Assembly: GCF_905147045.1 (NCBI RefSeq)
Contig: NC_065918.1
Coordinates: 16,864,001 to 16,928,000 of the forward strand
Source: Nymphalis io
Lineage: Eukaryota > Arthropoda > Insecta > Lepidoptera > Nymphalidae
Length of the DNA stretch: 64,000 bases
Reading direction: 5' to 3'
In this document: one piece after another, positions 20,009 to 34,029 of the stretch
Layout of the letters: every line of letters begins with the position of its first letter
How positions within the stretch are numbered: position 1 is the stretch's first letter
Notes under the pieces: model-generated
Seen by the model: the letters and a program-made list of their open reading frames with translations, nothing else
What the model was told of the DNA's origin: nothing
Database searches by the model: none
Position numbers and translations under genes: made by a program

Positions 20009-23000
20009 TAATATTTTTATATCAGCACAATGAAAATATGTTATAATTTCTGCGCGATTCTTTGAAACACAGTAATCAATAGAAAATCTTATTACGGTAT
20101 GTCGGATTTTTTATTTATTTATGAAAGTTTTATTAATTTGTAAAATAGTAAAGAATAAGGCGCATTTTGTGTATTCGGTAGATACGATGCGTTGGCGACA
20201 TCGTGTCCGCGCTAGGAAACTCCCGGATCCTTAGCTCTTATATCTATAACAAAAGCCCTTCGAACCACTTGACTGCTTTGTGTTGGCACAATGACGTTTT
20301 GATTTCTAGCATTGTGTCCGCCGCGCAGACGCGCAGGTACCGGGCGCCCGCTGCTTGCGTCCGCGTCTCCCTCCGCAACCGCGCTTGTAATATATTATGC
20401 TAAGCGATATAGTTTGTCAAACCTGTAGATCGGAGTTTAAATAATAACATTAAAATAATGATTTTGCAAATGAAGTAGCTGTTCACACTTTTTTATAATA
20501 AGCCATAGTTATGTTGTTGTTCCAAATATTACACGGGTTAGAGATTAGTTGTTGAGGTGTATTATTTCAGGCTCTTCATTTTTTATGTGCACTCGACTCA
20601 ATTTATTTTAAAACAAAATGATTATTTAAGTAGGCCTTCAAATCGTCAATTGTTTGTAGTATTATCAACATAAATTGAAGTAACTAAATTAGACAATTTG
20701 TAACCGAGCACTGAGTATCGTGGACGTTTTAACAAGATAAAAGAAGGCAACGTGATCGATGAAGCTAACAGACGAAGCCGCCACCTAGAGTCATTAAAAA
20801 TTATGTTCCTTGTCATTAATATAAAACATATTAAACTGATAATTGCGGTGTATCATAAATGTTAGTAATAAAAAACGCATTCTTGGGTCTCGACTCGTAC
20901 CCCACTGCGCGAGGGCCTGTCTTTATGATACACGGTCTGGAGGTGACTGTGGCGTTAGACAGCCATTCTCGATGGAATAACCTCATTAATAAGATTGAAT
21001 TTTAACAGAATGTGCAGCGTTGTTTAATATTATAAATAAATAACGATGTAAAGAAGTTTCTTTCTAACAGAAATCTAACGATATTAAATATGAGGCATCT
21101 GCTACCCCCGACAGTTCGCTGTAATCGTATCGAGTCGCACAGGAATGGTAAGATTTGTTGCTATTCATCGATCGTTACTCGTTACAGATAACGCATCTTA
21201 CATCAAACAATGCTTGTTCGTTTTGTTAAATAGAAAAATTAGTCTTTTGAATCTCAAGATGTTAATGTTATGGTTTATGAGATGAGTCAAAGTTTTTTTA
21301 TGTATTTATAATTTGGTTTCCGATGATTAGACTTGATTATGACGAATGAAATTTTTTCTAAAATTTACTGGTAACTCATGGTCGTTAAACAAGTCTTAAT
21401 GACTTAGACTCATCTAGTTTGTATAATCTATTCACTTAACGACCAATAGTTAGTATCAGTTTGTCATAAATAACGACATGTGAAGTAGTTTTGAGACACT
21501 TATCTAGATAGCAAAATGTCCGACCTTCGAACGTTCTTTTCGGGTTTAATACTATTTTAAGCAGTGTACGGAGAGTCAACCAAAAATGTTTACCAGAAAA
21601 AAGAGGGCACTTCAGGTGAAATGTCTTAACTCAATATAATCTTTACGAGCACTTTGTAAAAATATGTACATGAGCACGACGTTGGAGTTAAACAAGTTAT
21701 TGCGTATTATTATCTTCGATAACAACACTTGCACGTGATAACATAGTCTTGAAATAAAAATAAAATCATTGAATCTACTGCAGATAAATATGACAAGGGA
21801 GGTACGAGGCAAACAAATCCAGTGTTATGCTAAGTATGTCTGCCTCGAGATATGCATCTCGTTGCATGTTCTTTAGAAGAGCGAAGCAATTCACATGGTA
21901 ATGCCAAATATTCGTGGAATGATCGCTTCTTGCCCTGCCCTCTTCACCCCGGGCCCCTCATTTAAACCTTGCGGCTACGTATACTTTGTCGATGAATAAC
22001 AAATAATTACCATTTTAAAATATATTAAATTACATTTGAATATATTGTCTACATGTTATTAGATCTGAAGTCTTTAGCCCAGAGATATAATTTTCGAAAA
22101 TGATTTCGTAAAAGTATGTAAATGATCCCAAATATTTCAATAGCTAATATCTCTGTGTCATATTATAATTGAGCTAACGGTGCGACTAGTTATTTTTGAT
22201 ACATATAGATATATATTTATTTCTTTGCTTTAAGGCTATTCAAACGTCCTAGGTAAAGTGACAGAATTCAAATGCTAAAAACTTCTAATATTATTTTAAA
22301 CATTATTGCATAATTGCAGCACGAGTAATAGAAACAGTAACCAGTGTCTCGGATATAGTTGTATTCAGATCTGAAACGATATTGAACCTGTGCCAGCTGA
22401 TGCACTCCAGCAGCGGCGGGGCGCGCGACGAACGACTCGCGGACAAAGGCCTGTCTTGTATTCACACGCTTGCCACTAAAGATCTTTTTTGCGTTCGGAG
22501 ATTCCGAACAAAATCTAAACGCGAATCGCATTGTGGGAGCGAACCTTATACTTAAATGGATATTTTTTTTTCAAAGAAAAATTACGAGTCGGAGTAACTT
22601 TGTGTAAGATTTATTTACTATACACGAAATAAATTCATAAGATTTTAATATGAAATATGAATGTTTCTCATGAAAACTTCTTTCACAGTACAAGCGTTAC
22701 ATTATAAATACACAGTATATTATTACCAGGCGAAAATATATAATTCAATATATATATTTATTACATACACGGAATCGAGTAATTTTAAAACTAATTTTAA
22801 TACCGGCTCCACCACATTTTCTCAATCGTGTAAATGTTGAAATGCTAGAGCGGGTGTTTGTATATCATGAATTCCATAGAAGAACTTTCGAGGTACGTCT
22901 ATGCTTTGTAAATAATATTTTCGTATCAAAAATATTGTTTTCACTACGTTCGAAAATATGATTCTCATATAAAAACTAAAACAAAAATAAATACAAGTTT

Positions 23001-24968
23001 GTCGCACGCTCAAATGAATAAAGTGGACGATTGTAATCAAAAATAAACTACTATAAAGGTCGCTTTTGTCTTACTCGTGTCCACGACAGGGTTTTATCTG
23101 TCGGGCTGCGCGCTCCCGCGCCGAAAAAATTCTGAAGGTAGAGTGGCGCGCGCAGGTAATGTCGGCCATTTTGTTTGCTTTTTATATTATTCTTTTTCAA
23201 TAATCCGCATGTTTTATGGCTTGTTAGGTAGTTTGTTACGATTCGAGTTCACTAATTAAATAGCGGGAACACCGGTAGCAGGAAATGTTAATTATTGATT
23301 GTTATAATTTTCTTAATCGTTATTGTACATAATTGGGACCCAACAAAAAATAGGCGCCACATCGATGGCTTATTAATCAAAAAATGGTCTTGAGATTTTA
23401 TTGTTACAAATATTTCAAGCTCAGCATGGAACAGAATAGTACCTTATCTAAAGGTGCCTTCAGGAAGGATCGTTTGTAGAAATATTAATTGTAAGTAAAT
23501 GAAATGAAATTTAAATATGCAATAATAATAAATTGGAAATAGACAAGCCAAGGTATTTGTACCCTAATAATTAAAGGCAGTAATCACCTGTAATGAAGTA
23601 ATGAAATAAAGCAACTTCCTTTGTATTTTAATACTGCGGTTAATATTAATGAATATAATTTACGGGCATTATGTTTTTATATCCTATTTGCACGGGACTC
23701 TTACTGTCTCTATAGTATTTAACGAGCAAATCAAGCTATGTTAATTTGCATCGAAATACTATTTTTTTGCATTATTATAAATAATTCAACGTTGTTATTT
23801 GACAGGTTTTAGACATCTTGATTATAACGTAAGGACCAATCAACGATTTTGAAAGTCTAACAGATTTTAACATCTAAGAAACAATTTATAGCGATTCAAT
23901 ATTACAAATGCAAAAGATAGGAATGCTTTGTATATAATATATTATCATTAAACACATTATATTATCTAAAAAATAAAACCCGAATCAAATCAGTACATTT
24001 TTATTTGAATAATTTAATACTTTATAGTGTTAAAGTTTTTATGTTCATTACGCCCTTAGGGTCTAGTCCCAGCTAAGCGCGCTGCTCGAATGGGACAGGG
24101 TCATATTTTTATTAATTGATCATATTTTTCTTTTTAATAAAAGAAAGAAATTATCAATAATATAGAAAAATGTACAGACAGACACTTTTTAAAAATGTTT
24201 TTCAAGTAGAATTAGAAGTTTCGCCATGATAAGAGTAAAATATCTTTCGTTCTGACAAGCATACACGCGTTGCACGCGTTCTTTTTTTAAATAAGGAAGA
24301 ATAAAGTTTAATGCTTAATAAAACAAAAGCCTAAAATGCTAAGCAAAACACGTCATTTATAAAAAAATCTTACGTTTGATGGATCACGCATAGCAGCGCT
24401 GGTTTGTCACGGCTTGGATTAAGCTTCTAGAATTGACATTTAACTCAAACGATTTGTGCGCGCGACTTACATGACGTGTAAGCACGCATCATGAAAATTG
24501 AGCCTTATGACTTTATAGTTAAAAGTGTTTTTACTAAAAAGTATCTAATATGATAATCTATACTGGCTTAATGCACAACAACCATAAATAAAATATATAT
24601 TTTGTTTACATGATATATTGTATTTCAGATAGATCGAGAGCCGAGACGGCATGGTGCATAGAACCTGTAACCGAAGAGTGCGGGTTCAAAAAAAAAAAGG
24701 CAAGGGCAGGCAAAAAATGTTTTTATCGTGTACTTTGGGAAAATATTTTGCGGAAATGTATTTTTATGCTATTGCATTCCATTAATGTGCCCACATTTTC
24801 AGCTTTAGTTATTGCGGTCTGGGCGCGCTGATAATCCAGTGAGCTAGGTTATAAGATGAAGTAACTGACGAAGCCATTATTGTAGCATTCCTTACAGATA
24901 TATATAAATACGATTACGAAACTCATATATAACAATATATTCATTCAATAATATTCTAGTTAAACTAA
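20009..24968. other. Noncoding, no gene seen
   Basis: AT-rich with three GC-rich patches at about 20310-20395, 22385-22455 and 23095-23170. The last contains GTCGGCCATTTTG, which resembles a YY1/Pho site. No recognisable transposon. Confidence 0.5.
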
Positions 24969-25016
24969 ACAAAGAAGAGAATAAAGATAGCTTAACATCT
25001 TTATTCTCTTCTTTGT
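24969..25016. repeat. 20-bp perfect inverted repeat, 8-nt spacer
   Basis: ACAAAGAAGAGAATAAAGAT at 24969-24988 and its exact complement at 24997-25016 surround AGCTTAAC. Pairing stops abruptly on both outer sides. Confidence 0.9.
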
Positions 25017-26423
25017 GAAACCTTAAATTATTAAATAATTTAAAAATATATAGTTATGGCAGATATATTTGTCAATCGTAACAAAGTAAGCAAAATGTCA
25101 ATAAAAAGACTGAACAGAAAAAAGTGCTTTTTGCTATACCACAAAGTGACGTAAACTTAAGTTATATGCTTTGAGTACGTTTAAGTGTAGCAAATAACTC
25201 TATTTGCTGCCGCACGCACAAGTAATGAATATTATCTTATTAATTTGCTTTTTCAAGAAAAGGACGGTGCAGTTATTCCTTTAAAATTTAAATTCAAGTA
25301 TAAAATAAAGCCTCCAAGACAAAATCTCTCGAAGTCATTCTTATAGAGTTCTTCGTTACATTCTATTTTATTTTAAAAGCGTGCAAATTATCTAAATTTA
25401 CGTTGAAGGGAACGATGTAAAGTAATAGCTTTCACTCGGGGCGAATTCTTTGGCGACTAATGAAAGGGCGGGAGAAATCGACGGCACTGATGCGGGCTCG
25501 CGGCTGCGTTTAGATGAAGATGACTCGACTTATGTGACCTAATATTAAGCCTTGGTAAATAGTAGTTTCGATTCACCCGTCAGAATATTCATCATTTACC
25601 TTTCAGGTTTGTTTTGCGAAATGTGGTCGACATAGACAAGGCATACCGATGACTGGTGATGGGTTACCAACAATTCCCGGTGCTTATAATAGTTTATTCT
25701 TATAAGCTTTATTTGAAAGAAATATTAAAAATCTTAAGATTGTTTAGTAAGTTCTCGAACGGGACGGACCCACTTAGTATTTCCACGGTCGATGCCGCTT
25801 AATTAAACTTTAAATTAATTTTTTTTTCTGCTTTAAATTAATGTTTTTTTTTTCCTGAAAATATTGTTAAATAAATATATTGAGATAACTGACGTCCTTA
25901 AATATTTTGAAACATTAACGTATCAACAGTACGGAGTCGCTGGCACGTTAATGATTTAAGTTATTTAGTATCGTCAGTAACTTTTTTGTTTATTTAAATA
26001 CATTTAGTAATCACGTAACCATCACAAGTCTCAACTTCAGCCCAAATCTACCAAAAGCGACAAACATTAAAATAAATAGTTAAAGTTTACTTATACAATG
26101 TTTTAAAATGGTTAAGACACATTTATTGTACGTTCATTCCAATCGTTTATAAAACCGTTTCGTTTAACAATAAAAGTAATAAAACGAAACGCTATGATTA
26201 TTTTATTCAGATACATAAAGTAAATATTTTTTAACACGACGTCTTCTATCGTGTTTCAAACAATATTTTAATCAAATGTATTTGTAAAGAAATACCTTAT
26301 AAAAACACCTGTATATCTACAGATAAGCTAGATGAGTCGACAACTCGAATACATCGGAATGCTCGTGACCGCTAGAGAACCGAAAACTAATTACCGCCGT
26401 GTTGGCTGTCGTTTGATGACCAC

Positions 26424-26434
26424 AAGATGGCGGC
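26424..26434 (+). promoter_or_regulatory. YY1/Pleiohomeotic consensus site
   Basis: AAGATGGCGGC is an exact match to the YY1/Pho consensus and is followed directly by a GC-rich CGCGGGC. Function is inferred from the motif only. Confidence 0.3.
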
Positions 26435-28230
26435 CGCGGGCAACTCGTGCTGTTCATCACCTTGCTGCTCTATTAATAATATGGATAGTACAATCATTTA
26501 TATGTTACATTAAATGTATTTTGTTTTTATTAACACTAAGTATAACTAAAAAAGATCTGTCTACTTTTTGCCTTGCTTTACCTATCCATATGATTTAGGT
26601 CGAACGTGAAATATTAATATTTCACTCTCAAGATATGTAAGGAATAAATTACGAACAAATACGAAAAAAATTCACACGAACTTAAATATACTAATACAAA
26701 ACATAGGATCTCAAATCTTTGAAATTTTGTTAAAATCTGATCTTTCAATAATTTAGATTAACTAGCGCAATAGACAACATGTAATAAGCAATAATATTGT
26801 GGGAAAATAGGAATATTTTCTCTGTCATATTTATGAGGGTGATGCAAACCAAGGAGGACAATTATTTTACTAAAGTATAACGATCTCTACAATCTTCTAT
26901 GTGCTCAGTATATATGTTATATATTATATAATACGATAGTATTTCAGACTTTAAAAATGTTCCTATAGACATGTTTTCTAAAAACTTGCTGAGTTTGTAA
27001 AGACTATACATACATTATATGATGATATCTAACCGTATTGAATTTTCGAAGCGAAGTCAACGATACGAGATATTAGTCTTAAAAAAAATCCACGCTACAT
27101 AGAATTCCAAACACTCGTGTAGTATAAGAGGCAAAATTATTCAAAGCGTTTAAAGTTTAATATAAAATCGACGAATTCGACGAATTTAAATGTGGTCATT
27201 TCATTGTATTTGGATTTATTCATTATAGTTACGTGCGCTGCGACTCCAACCCAATTCCTTAAAATGGCAAAGGTGACTCTGAATATAAATAAGGGCACCT
27301 CTATTAACTCGCTACACACAATTAATACTACTTAACTTCTCGTAGTCATAGTACATAATAGTTTACTCGGTAAATAATACATTTATAAGGAAAAATAACT
27401 TCATAGTTTAATCACAAAAACTTATCGTTTTTTCATATGTTTGTTTGTCAATTATGTTTTTTTTTTCGTTTAGGTAATATTTGTATTTATATATGAAAAT
27501 ATAATGGTTCAGGAGTTGGTGATCATTTTGGTATGTGATTTTTTATGTTATGTGATTGCTGCTAATTAATGAAAACTATCATAGAAATCGAATCATAATG
27601 GCAGTATAAATTGTATACTCTATTACCAAAAAAATACTATTCTCCGATTTGCTCAAGTAGCGATAAGCAAATGAATTTTTACATTGTATAGGTAAAAGAA
27701 ATACCATTAAATTTTAATATGTGCTAATTTTACACAAGCATACACAATGCAAATGCGTTTTGTACACGTTTGACTGAAAAGTGAACAGTGATGTATGTAA
27801 ATGTAAGGTAACAATGGGGGGCAAACAGTAAAGGGCAGAGTGCAGTAAACGTCACCGTCGTTGGAACAATATTTATTCACCGTGCTTATCAGCTCTACCA
27901 TTTTTCAGAATCAATAATCTGAGTTCATTTGATTCTCTTGTTATTATTTAAATAAAGTAAACTTGAACGATGAGCCATTCAAATGTTAAGATTACATTTA
28001 TACATTGGCGTTTTAACATGTAAGCAAGCCTCTTACATTACTGCATTTCCAATTTTCTAATATGTCTTCTTCTGGTTTCGCCGAGCTCGGCTTTGCTCCG
28101 GGGGCCGTAAAATAATGAGCCTCAGTCTATAATCTTCTCTGAGGGTCCAGAAAATACATAATAGTACGATTTAAGTGGTCCTATCAATACTAATTATTAA
28201 AGTTGTCCATGTAGATAAACGAGTTATAAT

Positions 28231-28274
28231 AGTTTTACAAAAAGACACTTATTTGGAGTGTCTTTAGTAAAACT
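28231..28274. repeat. Imperfect hairpin
   Basis: AGTTTTAC, two unpaired bases and AAAGACACT pair with AGTGTCTTT, one base and GTAAAACT around a 7-nt loop. The two long stems are exact. It may be a MITE remnant or a structured RNA. Confidence 0.5.
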
Positions 28275-28390
28275 TTTCTTTGGCTTTTTAGGCTATCGTT
28301 TCAATCTTCCATGCAGCTGCCGTTCTCCATTCAATTACATTAAAGAACAGTCAAATTACTAAAAACTGAACAAATGTAATATTTAGTAGT

Positions 28391-28530
28391 CTCGTTTACC
28401 TATTAGTATAGCTTAAAAGGGTGCCTAGGTTCGAATCCTGGTCTGTGAAGCCATTCTCAGTAGTAGTCCTGTCTTATTAAGTTGGAAGTGTTAGACTTCA
28501 GTGCCTCAGAAAGCACCTATTGCCGACGAT
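28391..28530 (+). mobile_element. SINE family D, diverged 5' part
   Basis: Contains a B box in GGTTCGAATCCTGG followed by CTCAGTAGTAGTCC and AAGTTGGAAGTGT, then GTGCCTCAGAAAGCAC. The order matches the better copies at 37.7 and 62 kb. It should not be taken for a tRNA gene. Confidence 0.55.
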
Positions 28531-30547
28531 TTTCAATAATACTTTTTTGCAGCCAAGAGCCACATCAAAAGGCACACAAATCTTTACTTGGGTTGTTATT
28601 AAATTACCGTTCAATCGGCATTCTTAATTTTAAAAAAGTAACTTCAACATTAGTAATATGTATTGCTTCCTTATGTCTTTATCGGACCTTATGATGGCCG
28701 GTATAATGTGCGTTAAGTGCCGTTCGACATAAATTTAATTCGCTAAGTTGCAAATAGCGCTCCGAGAGTGAGTTATAAATTAAAGGTGTCGTTATGTGTT
28801 TATGTTTATTATTTATTTGAAGTGAGCCTGGGCCGCCGTGTGAGCCGCGCGTCGCGCCGCGAGCGCTCGGCGCCATTAGCCGTGGATCACGTTTATCATT
28901 TAGCATAATTTGTTTAGCTCGCCTTGTTGCTTTTTTACTTGGACATTTTAAGCAGTTCCTCAGCCAAAATGTCCGATTGACATAAAAAAACGAGATTTTT
29001 AAGAAAATAATTTAAATCACGTTCTCGTATTTGACTCTAAATCGAGCTGTATCTTAAAAATTTAGTAATTATTAATAATTTTACATGCCCCATTAAGAGA
29101 GGCTCGCCGCTGTCCCGGGACGGTAAAAAAGAAAAGAATCACGACCTCTCATTCGTCGTGGCTTTTAAAATTGTCAGAGGGCACTTCTAAAAAGAGATAA
29201 CGCTTTTAATGTAAAAAAAGTGGATCCCACTTTGTAAACAGGTTGTAAACGATCTTGTAAGCCGCGTCCCGGCGCAAAACGACCGCTCCTCTCACATTTA
29301 AATTATTTTACATCACATTTTGACTAATGCCTCGGTTTCATTTATATTTTAATACTATATTATATAGACTTGAATCAGGGTTAAGTCGTTAGAAAACAAT
29401 TATTTACATCATTTTTTCTAATATACAGCATTTTTAATATTATATTACACTTAATAATTATCAATATAGCCGTGTGATATTCCGTAGAGTAGAATAGATT
29501 CACTTCATTTTGAGTACCTCAAAATAGCTCACCTCAAAACACAACTCATACGTCTGCAGCTGCGTAATATATATTTTGGGATAAGAGCATCTTATTTGTA
29601 GTACAAAGGCACTAGGGCAATTCTTGACAGGCCCTAGTTGTTATGTCTCTATATTCGGGCAAATAATCTCCACCAGTTTTTGCGCATTAATACCAGTAGT
29701 AAATAATGCCTAAAAAATAAAAAACCCGCATGTGGCGGGAAACCAATTGATTAGCAGAAGTTACTCAACTCACCGATACCGGGTACGGCGACGATTCTCA
29801 ACGGAGAATGGTTAACAGCTCTGTATATAGTGCTTAAATTACATATAAAAATATATATTCAATCGAATTATTTTTATCTTACATAAATTCTGTATTACAG
29901 AGATGTTGGGCTACATACGCTTATACCTTCATGATATATAGTAAATATAAATATCATCCGATACGCTATAAATTTAACACGAGTGAAACAGCGTGGCTCA
30001 GATTAGTTGAAAAAATATACTTATGTACTGTAATCGTTATAAAATAAAACGTTTGACATTTTTCGGCCTTGTCGGATAAAAACAACACTAATAGTCAAAT
30101 AAACGATCGTTGTGTAGTGTTCGAAATTTGCATTAACGAAAACATCACGTCCCACATTATGTTTGGGTCGCTTATGAATACAAAATTAACGGCTTATAGA
30201 GTACTCACCTCCCCCCCTCCCCTTCCTGCGGAGGTGTCGGGTCACATTTATACAATATCAAAAACATGTAGTTCATTCCCAGTCAAAGCGTAAGCAAAGT
30301 CAAATCTAAAACAATCACAATGAAATACTGTTTGCGATTCTCATTAAGAATTTGATATTTATAGCTTGTTATATTAAATTTTCATATAGTGTGTTGATAT
30401 TTTACTACAAAGATGAAATTTTAGGAAATACGTAAATTAGGGTGGGTATACGTACTTAATATCTAATAATTTATGTTTAAATTTTCCAGAGGTACACGTT
30501 ACGCACAAACTTTACAATATAACAAGCTAAACTCAAGCTAAAGCTTT

Positions 30548-30556
30548 TCAAAACTC
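30548..30556 (+). repeat. Target-site duplication, left
   Basis: TCAAAACTC, repeated exactly at 30865-30873 on the other side of the family B SINE. Confidence 0.8.
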
Positions 30557-30864
30557 AGTACAGTAACAGCCTGTTAATGTCCCACTGCTGGGCTAAGGCC
30601 TCCTCTCCCTTTTTGAGGAGAAGGTTTTAGAGCTTATTCCACCACGCTGCTCCAATGCGGGTTGGTAGAATACACATATGACATAATTTCAATGAAATTA
30701 GACACATTCAGGTTTCTTCACGATGTTTTCCTTCACCGTCAAGGACGAGATGAATTTTAATCACAAATTAAGCACATGAAAATTCAGTGGTGCTTACCCG
30801 GGTTTGAACCCACGATCATCGGTTAAGATTCACGCGTTCTAACCACTAGGCCATCTCGGCCATC
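30557..30864 (-). mobile_element. tRNA-derived SINE family B, full length
   Basis: Read on the minus strand, it begins GGCCGAGATGGCCTAGTGG (A box) with a B box in GTGGGTTCAAACCCGG, continues through GACGGTGAAGGAAAACATCG and GGAGCAGCGTGGTGGAATAA, and ends GGGACATTAACAGGCTGTTA. Exact 9-bp duplications TCAAAACTC flank it at 30548-30556 and 30865-30873, so both ends are defined. It is the best-preserved copy of this family here. Confidence 0.88.
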
Positions 30865-30873
30865 TCAAAACTC
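30865..30873 (+). repeat. Target-site duplication, right
   Basis: This is the second TCAAAACTC copy. Confidence 0.8.
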
Positions 30874-33030
30874 TATGTCAGGTAATAATGAATTCAAACC
30901 AGATTTTTTTAACCAATGGTTAAAATTTTCAAGACATTTTTAACCAGTGCGCCAGTGTTCCTGTTTCAGAAAAAAATCTAGCTAATCTACGTAATAAATA
31001 ACAAGGTATGCTCGCCAACACCGGGTCAGTTATCGTTTATCTAAAAGCTTAGACACGGGCGCCTTGTTTGTAATCGCTCCACTTTGAAAGTCGGGAACGA
31101 GACATTAAAACATTTTAGAAGATACGAGCATGTTTATTTGCTTGTTACTCAAGATATTTTTGTGTTCAGACTCTTTCTCATTTGGTCGGCTTACATGTCC
31201 ATAGTCATCCTAAGCCTCAAACTGTTAACCAAATTTAAAAATATTAAGCATTTGGTGCACGTAATATGACCACACTAGATCTCTAATAAAGGGGATGGTT
31301 AATGCAATGGTGGACGTAATGAAATTACTGAAACTGTACAATGCAAAGGAAAGTACGGGACAAAAGTTGTATTGTTTGAGTACCTACTTGAATTAACAAT
31401 TGGTCGATGGACCTCACTTAGAACTGAAACTTTGAATTTATTCTTCACACTCGAATTGTTGTATATGAATATCTTAACAAATCTATAAACAATAATTTGT
31501 TTTATTTATTATTGACTGAATTTCACAATGAAGGCACCCAACCTCAAAAAAAATACACACACGCAAGAGTGTTCAGTTAGTACTCGACTCTCTATTCCCT
31601 CACTTTCATAGGCAACAAAATACCTTGGACCTAAAGAAATCTGACGCAGGGCAGACAAAAGCCGTTGGGCTTTAAGCGAAGTCCAAAGCGCGGACGGGAC
31701 TGTAGCGCTACCAATTTCTTAACTATACGAGACTGTTATTAATTCTTCGATAAGAGATCCAATAGAATTATTTATCTCGACTGCCTTAGACACTAGACAT
31801 TAAACCAACGAAGTTGTGTTACAAATCTTATATTGCAGTTATTTCTACTTCAATTCACATTGCGAAGCTGTGGTAATGCATGACGATTCAAAATTACTCG
31901 TAACAGTGAATTTGAATAAAATATTTATATTTAATTTGACAACTCCTGTTTCGCACACCTCAGCTGATAGATTTCAATCGCGAAATCTACAGGAAAGTGT
32001 TCGTGAAAATCAGTGTCTATGGATTTCATTGTGATTTATTAACTAAACATGGTGTGTTTATTAATAAACTATAAAGTATTGATAAAGAAATATGGGTTTC
32101 ATAAACATGTTTTCCACGTATTTTCATCGACGTCGACACAAGCGTTTAGGAAACAGTAACGTCATTATCAAAGTGATCGTGTGATAAGTTATAACGCCTC
32201 CGACTTTTATATCATTCAATGGAAAACCCGATATTTAATATTAAAATATTTACATTTCTGTTGATTTTGTGATAACGTAAAGAATTATGGTTATTATGAT
32301 GCGGCTTGATATTTGTGGTTTTGTCATTTTTATCCTTAAATATAAGGTATAACCCAAACATCAATATGTAATTGAAGAGGACGATGTGAGAAGATGTTCA
32401 ACGTTTGATAAATATTATTTTCGTAAGGATTATGTTACATATTTCGTAATCAAATACTTCAGTGGGTGTTTGATGAGGGTCGTTGCGAGGGTTCATACAT
32501 ACGAAGTATATTTCTATGTTAATAATTAATTTCTGTCAGAGATATGATCTGATATTGAACATTTTTAAATTGGACAAATTATTTTGCAGTCACATATTAT
32601 CCAATACATTGTTATAGCAAAAACATGATTCTGACTATGAACGGTACGCTAGTTCGTCTGCTTCGATGTTGTTTTCTTATTTTACAGCTTTATATTTAAT
32701 ACTAATTATTATCAGTTCATGATGGAACATCCTTAAGAACGGTCGACAAGCGAAGTGATGACAAAAAGCCGATTTTAATCCGCCCTGTAAGTAGCTGTAG
32801 CAGACAGACGTCTTGCATTTTTTTTTCGGATTAAGCGATGTTCGAGAGCTGAATTTACGATACATTTTTTGATATCGGCTGAATCCTGTCAACAATCTTT
32901 TGCCAGTATAATAAAATTTTGATATTTCATTAATACTCAGAAGGCCGCTGGAAAGAGATCATCTACACTAATATACGATGGCAATTTCCCTTATATACGC
33001 TGTTAATATGCAAATAAATAAAAGTAAATA
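30874..33030. other. Noncoding, no gene seen
   Basis: AT-rich. A diverged minus-strand stretch at about 31565-31690 faintly recalls the family D SINE end (CTCTCTATTCCCTCAC). Nothing else is seen. Confidence 0.45.
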
Positions 33031-33172
33031 AGTAACAGCCCGAAAATGTCTCACCGCTTGTGAAAGGGATCTCTTCCCTTAAGAAAAAGGTTTTCGGTGC
33101 CGGATATGCATGTAAAAGAATTTCGTATGACATGTCATACAATTTTCTTCGCGATGTTTTCCTTCGAATGAA
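33031..33172 (-). mobile_element. SINE family B, old 3' fragment
   Basis: Diverged words AGTAACAGCCCG, TGTCTCACCGC and GATGTTTTCCTTC occur in the same order as in the full copy at 30.6 kb. It lacks the tRNA-like head. Confidence 0.5.
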
Positions 33173-33980
33173 ATAAAATAAATCGCGTTAAAATTTTTAA
33201 ATTAAAGTTTATGATAAACAAAAAATATTTTAAAGATATTCGCATATAAAACACACTTTTGAAATTTTACATTATGGTGAGTGGTAATCATGTACAACTT
33301 TGAGATATAAAGTACGAGCAATATGTTAAGTTATATTATTATTTTTTATTAAACTTTGCCAATTATAGTATAAAGTGCTCTAATCGTGACGTATATCGTA
33401 ATGAAACTATTTTCTCTAGTATATACAGTTGTACGCACACAGACGAACACGTATTAAGAGCTACCATCAAGAATAATAAAAGAAAATAAAACGAAGAATT
33501 TAGTAACTAAAAGCGATGTAAAGTGTATATTTAGGGCAGTTTGTAGTTGCGGGAGTTCATTTAGGCCGTTGGGCACACGTTAAGTTACGAAACTTGTCTG
33601 ACTGGTCGTTAAAATTCCCCGTAATTCGTCTCGGATAGGCAGGCTTTACAGCATGTTTTACACTTTCGGCGCTTGTGAAGTCGACTCCGCAAGGATGCCG
33701 CGACGTATGGCTGAGTGCGGAAACGAGGGACGCTTGAAAAGTGAAACTTGTTATTTTGTATCAGTCAAATCGAAAGTTTCGGATCGACCTGTTGCCAACG
33801 TACTAACGTCAACGGCGAGTTGACTATTTAAATCCGCAATCGTACATTCGTCTATAAACGTATTACTGTGTGTTTTTTTAAAACAAAATTTGAACGATCT
33901 CTAAAATATAATTAACAATAAATAGTCAATAGTCTAAATGAAAACACAACAATGCTAAGTATTGCTGAGTGGAATATGTG

Positions 33981-34029
33981 GTGAGTGGGTGGTGCCTACC
34001 CCGACGAGTTTGCACAAAGCCCTACCACC
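33981..34029 (-). mobile_element. SINE family A, 5' fragment
   Basis: A short minus-strand match to the family head: GTGAGTGGGTGGTGCC, then GACGAGTTTGCACAAAGCCC and TACCAC. The rest is missing. Confidence 0.65.

Larger units (their letters stand above)
25017..30547. other. Noncoding, no gene seen
   Basis: AT-rich. It contains a YY1/Pho-type site (26424), an imperfect hairpin (28231-28274), a diverged SINE (28391-28530) and a GC-rich patch at 28825-28890. No exon is supported. Confidence 0.5.

Noticed and set aside
28430..28450. tRNA-like B box suggesting a tRNA gene
   Set aside because: No cloverleaf can be closed and the following sequence is the family D SINE body. The same holds for the B boxes at 12.5, 30.8, 37.7, 54.3 and 62.2 kb.
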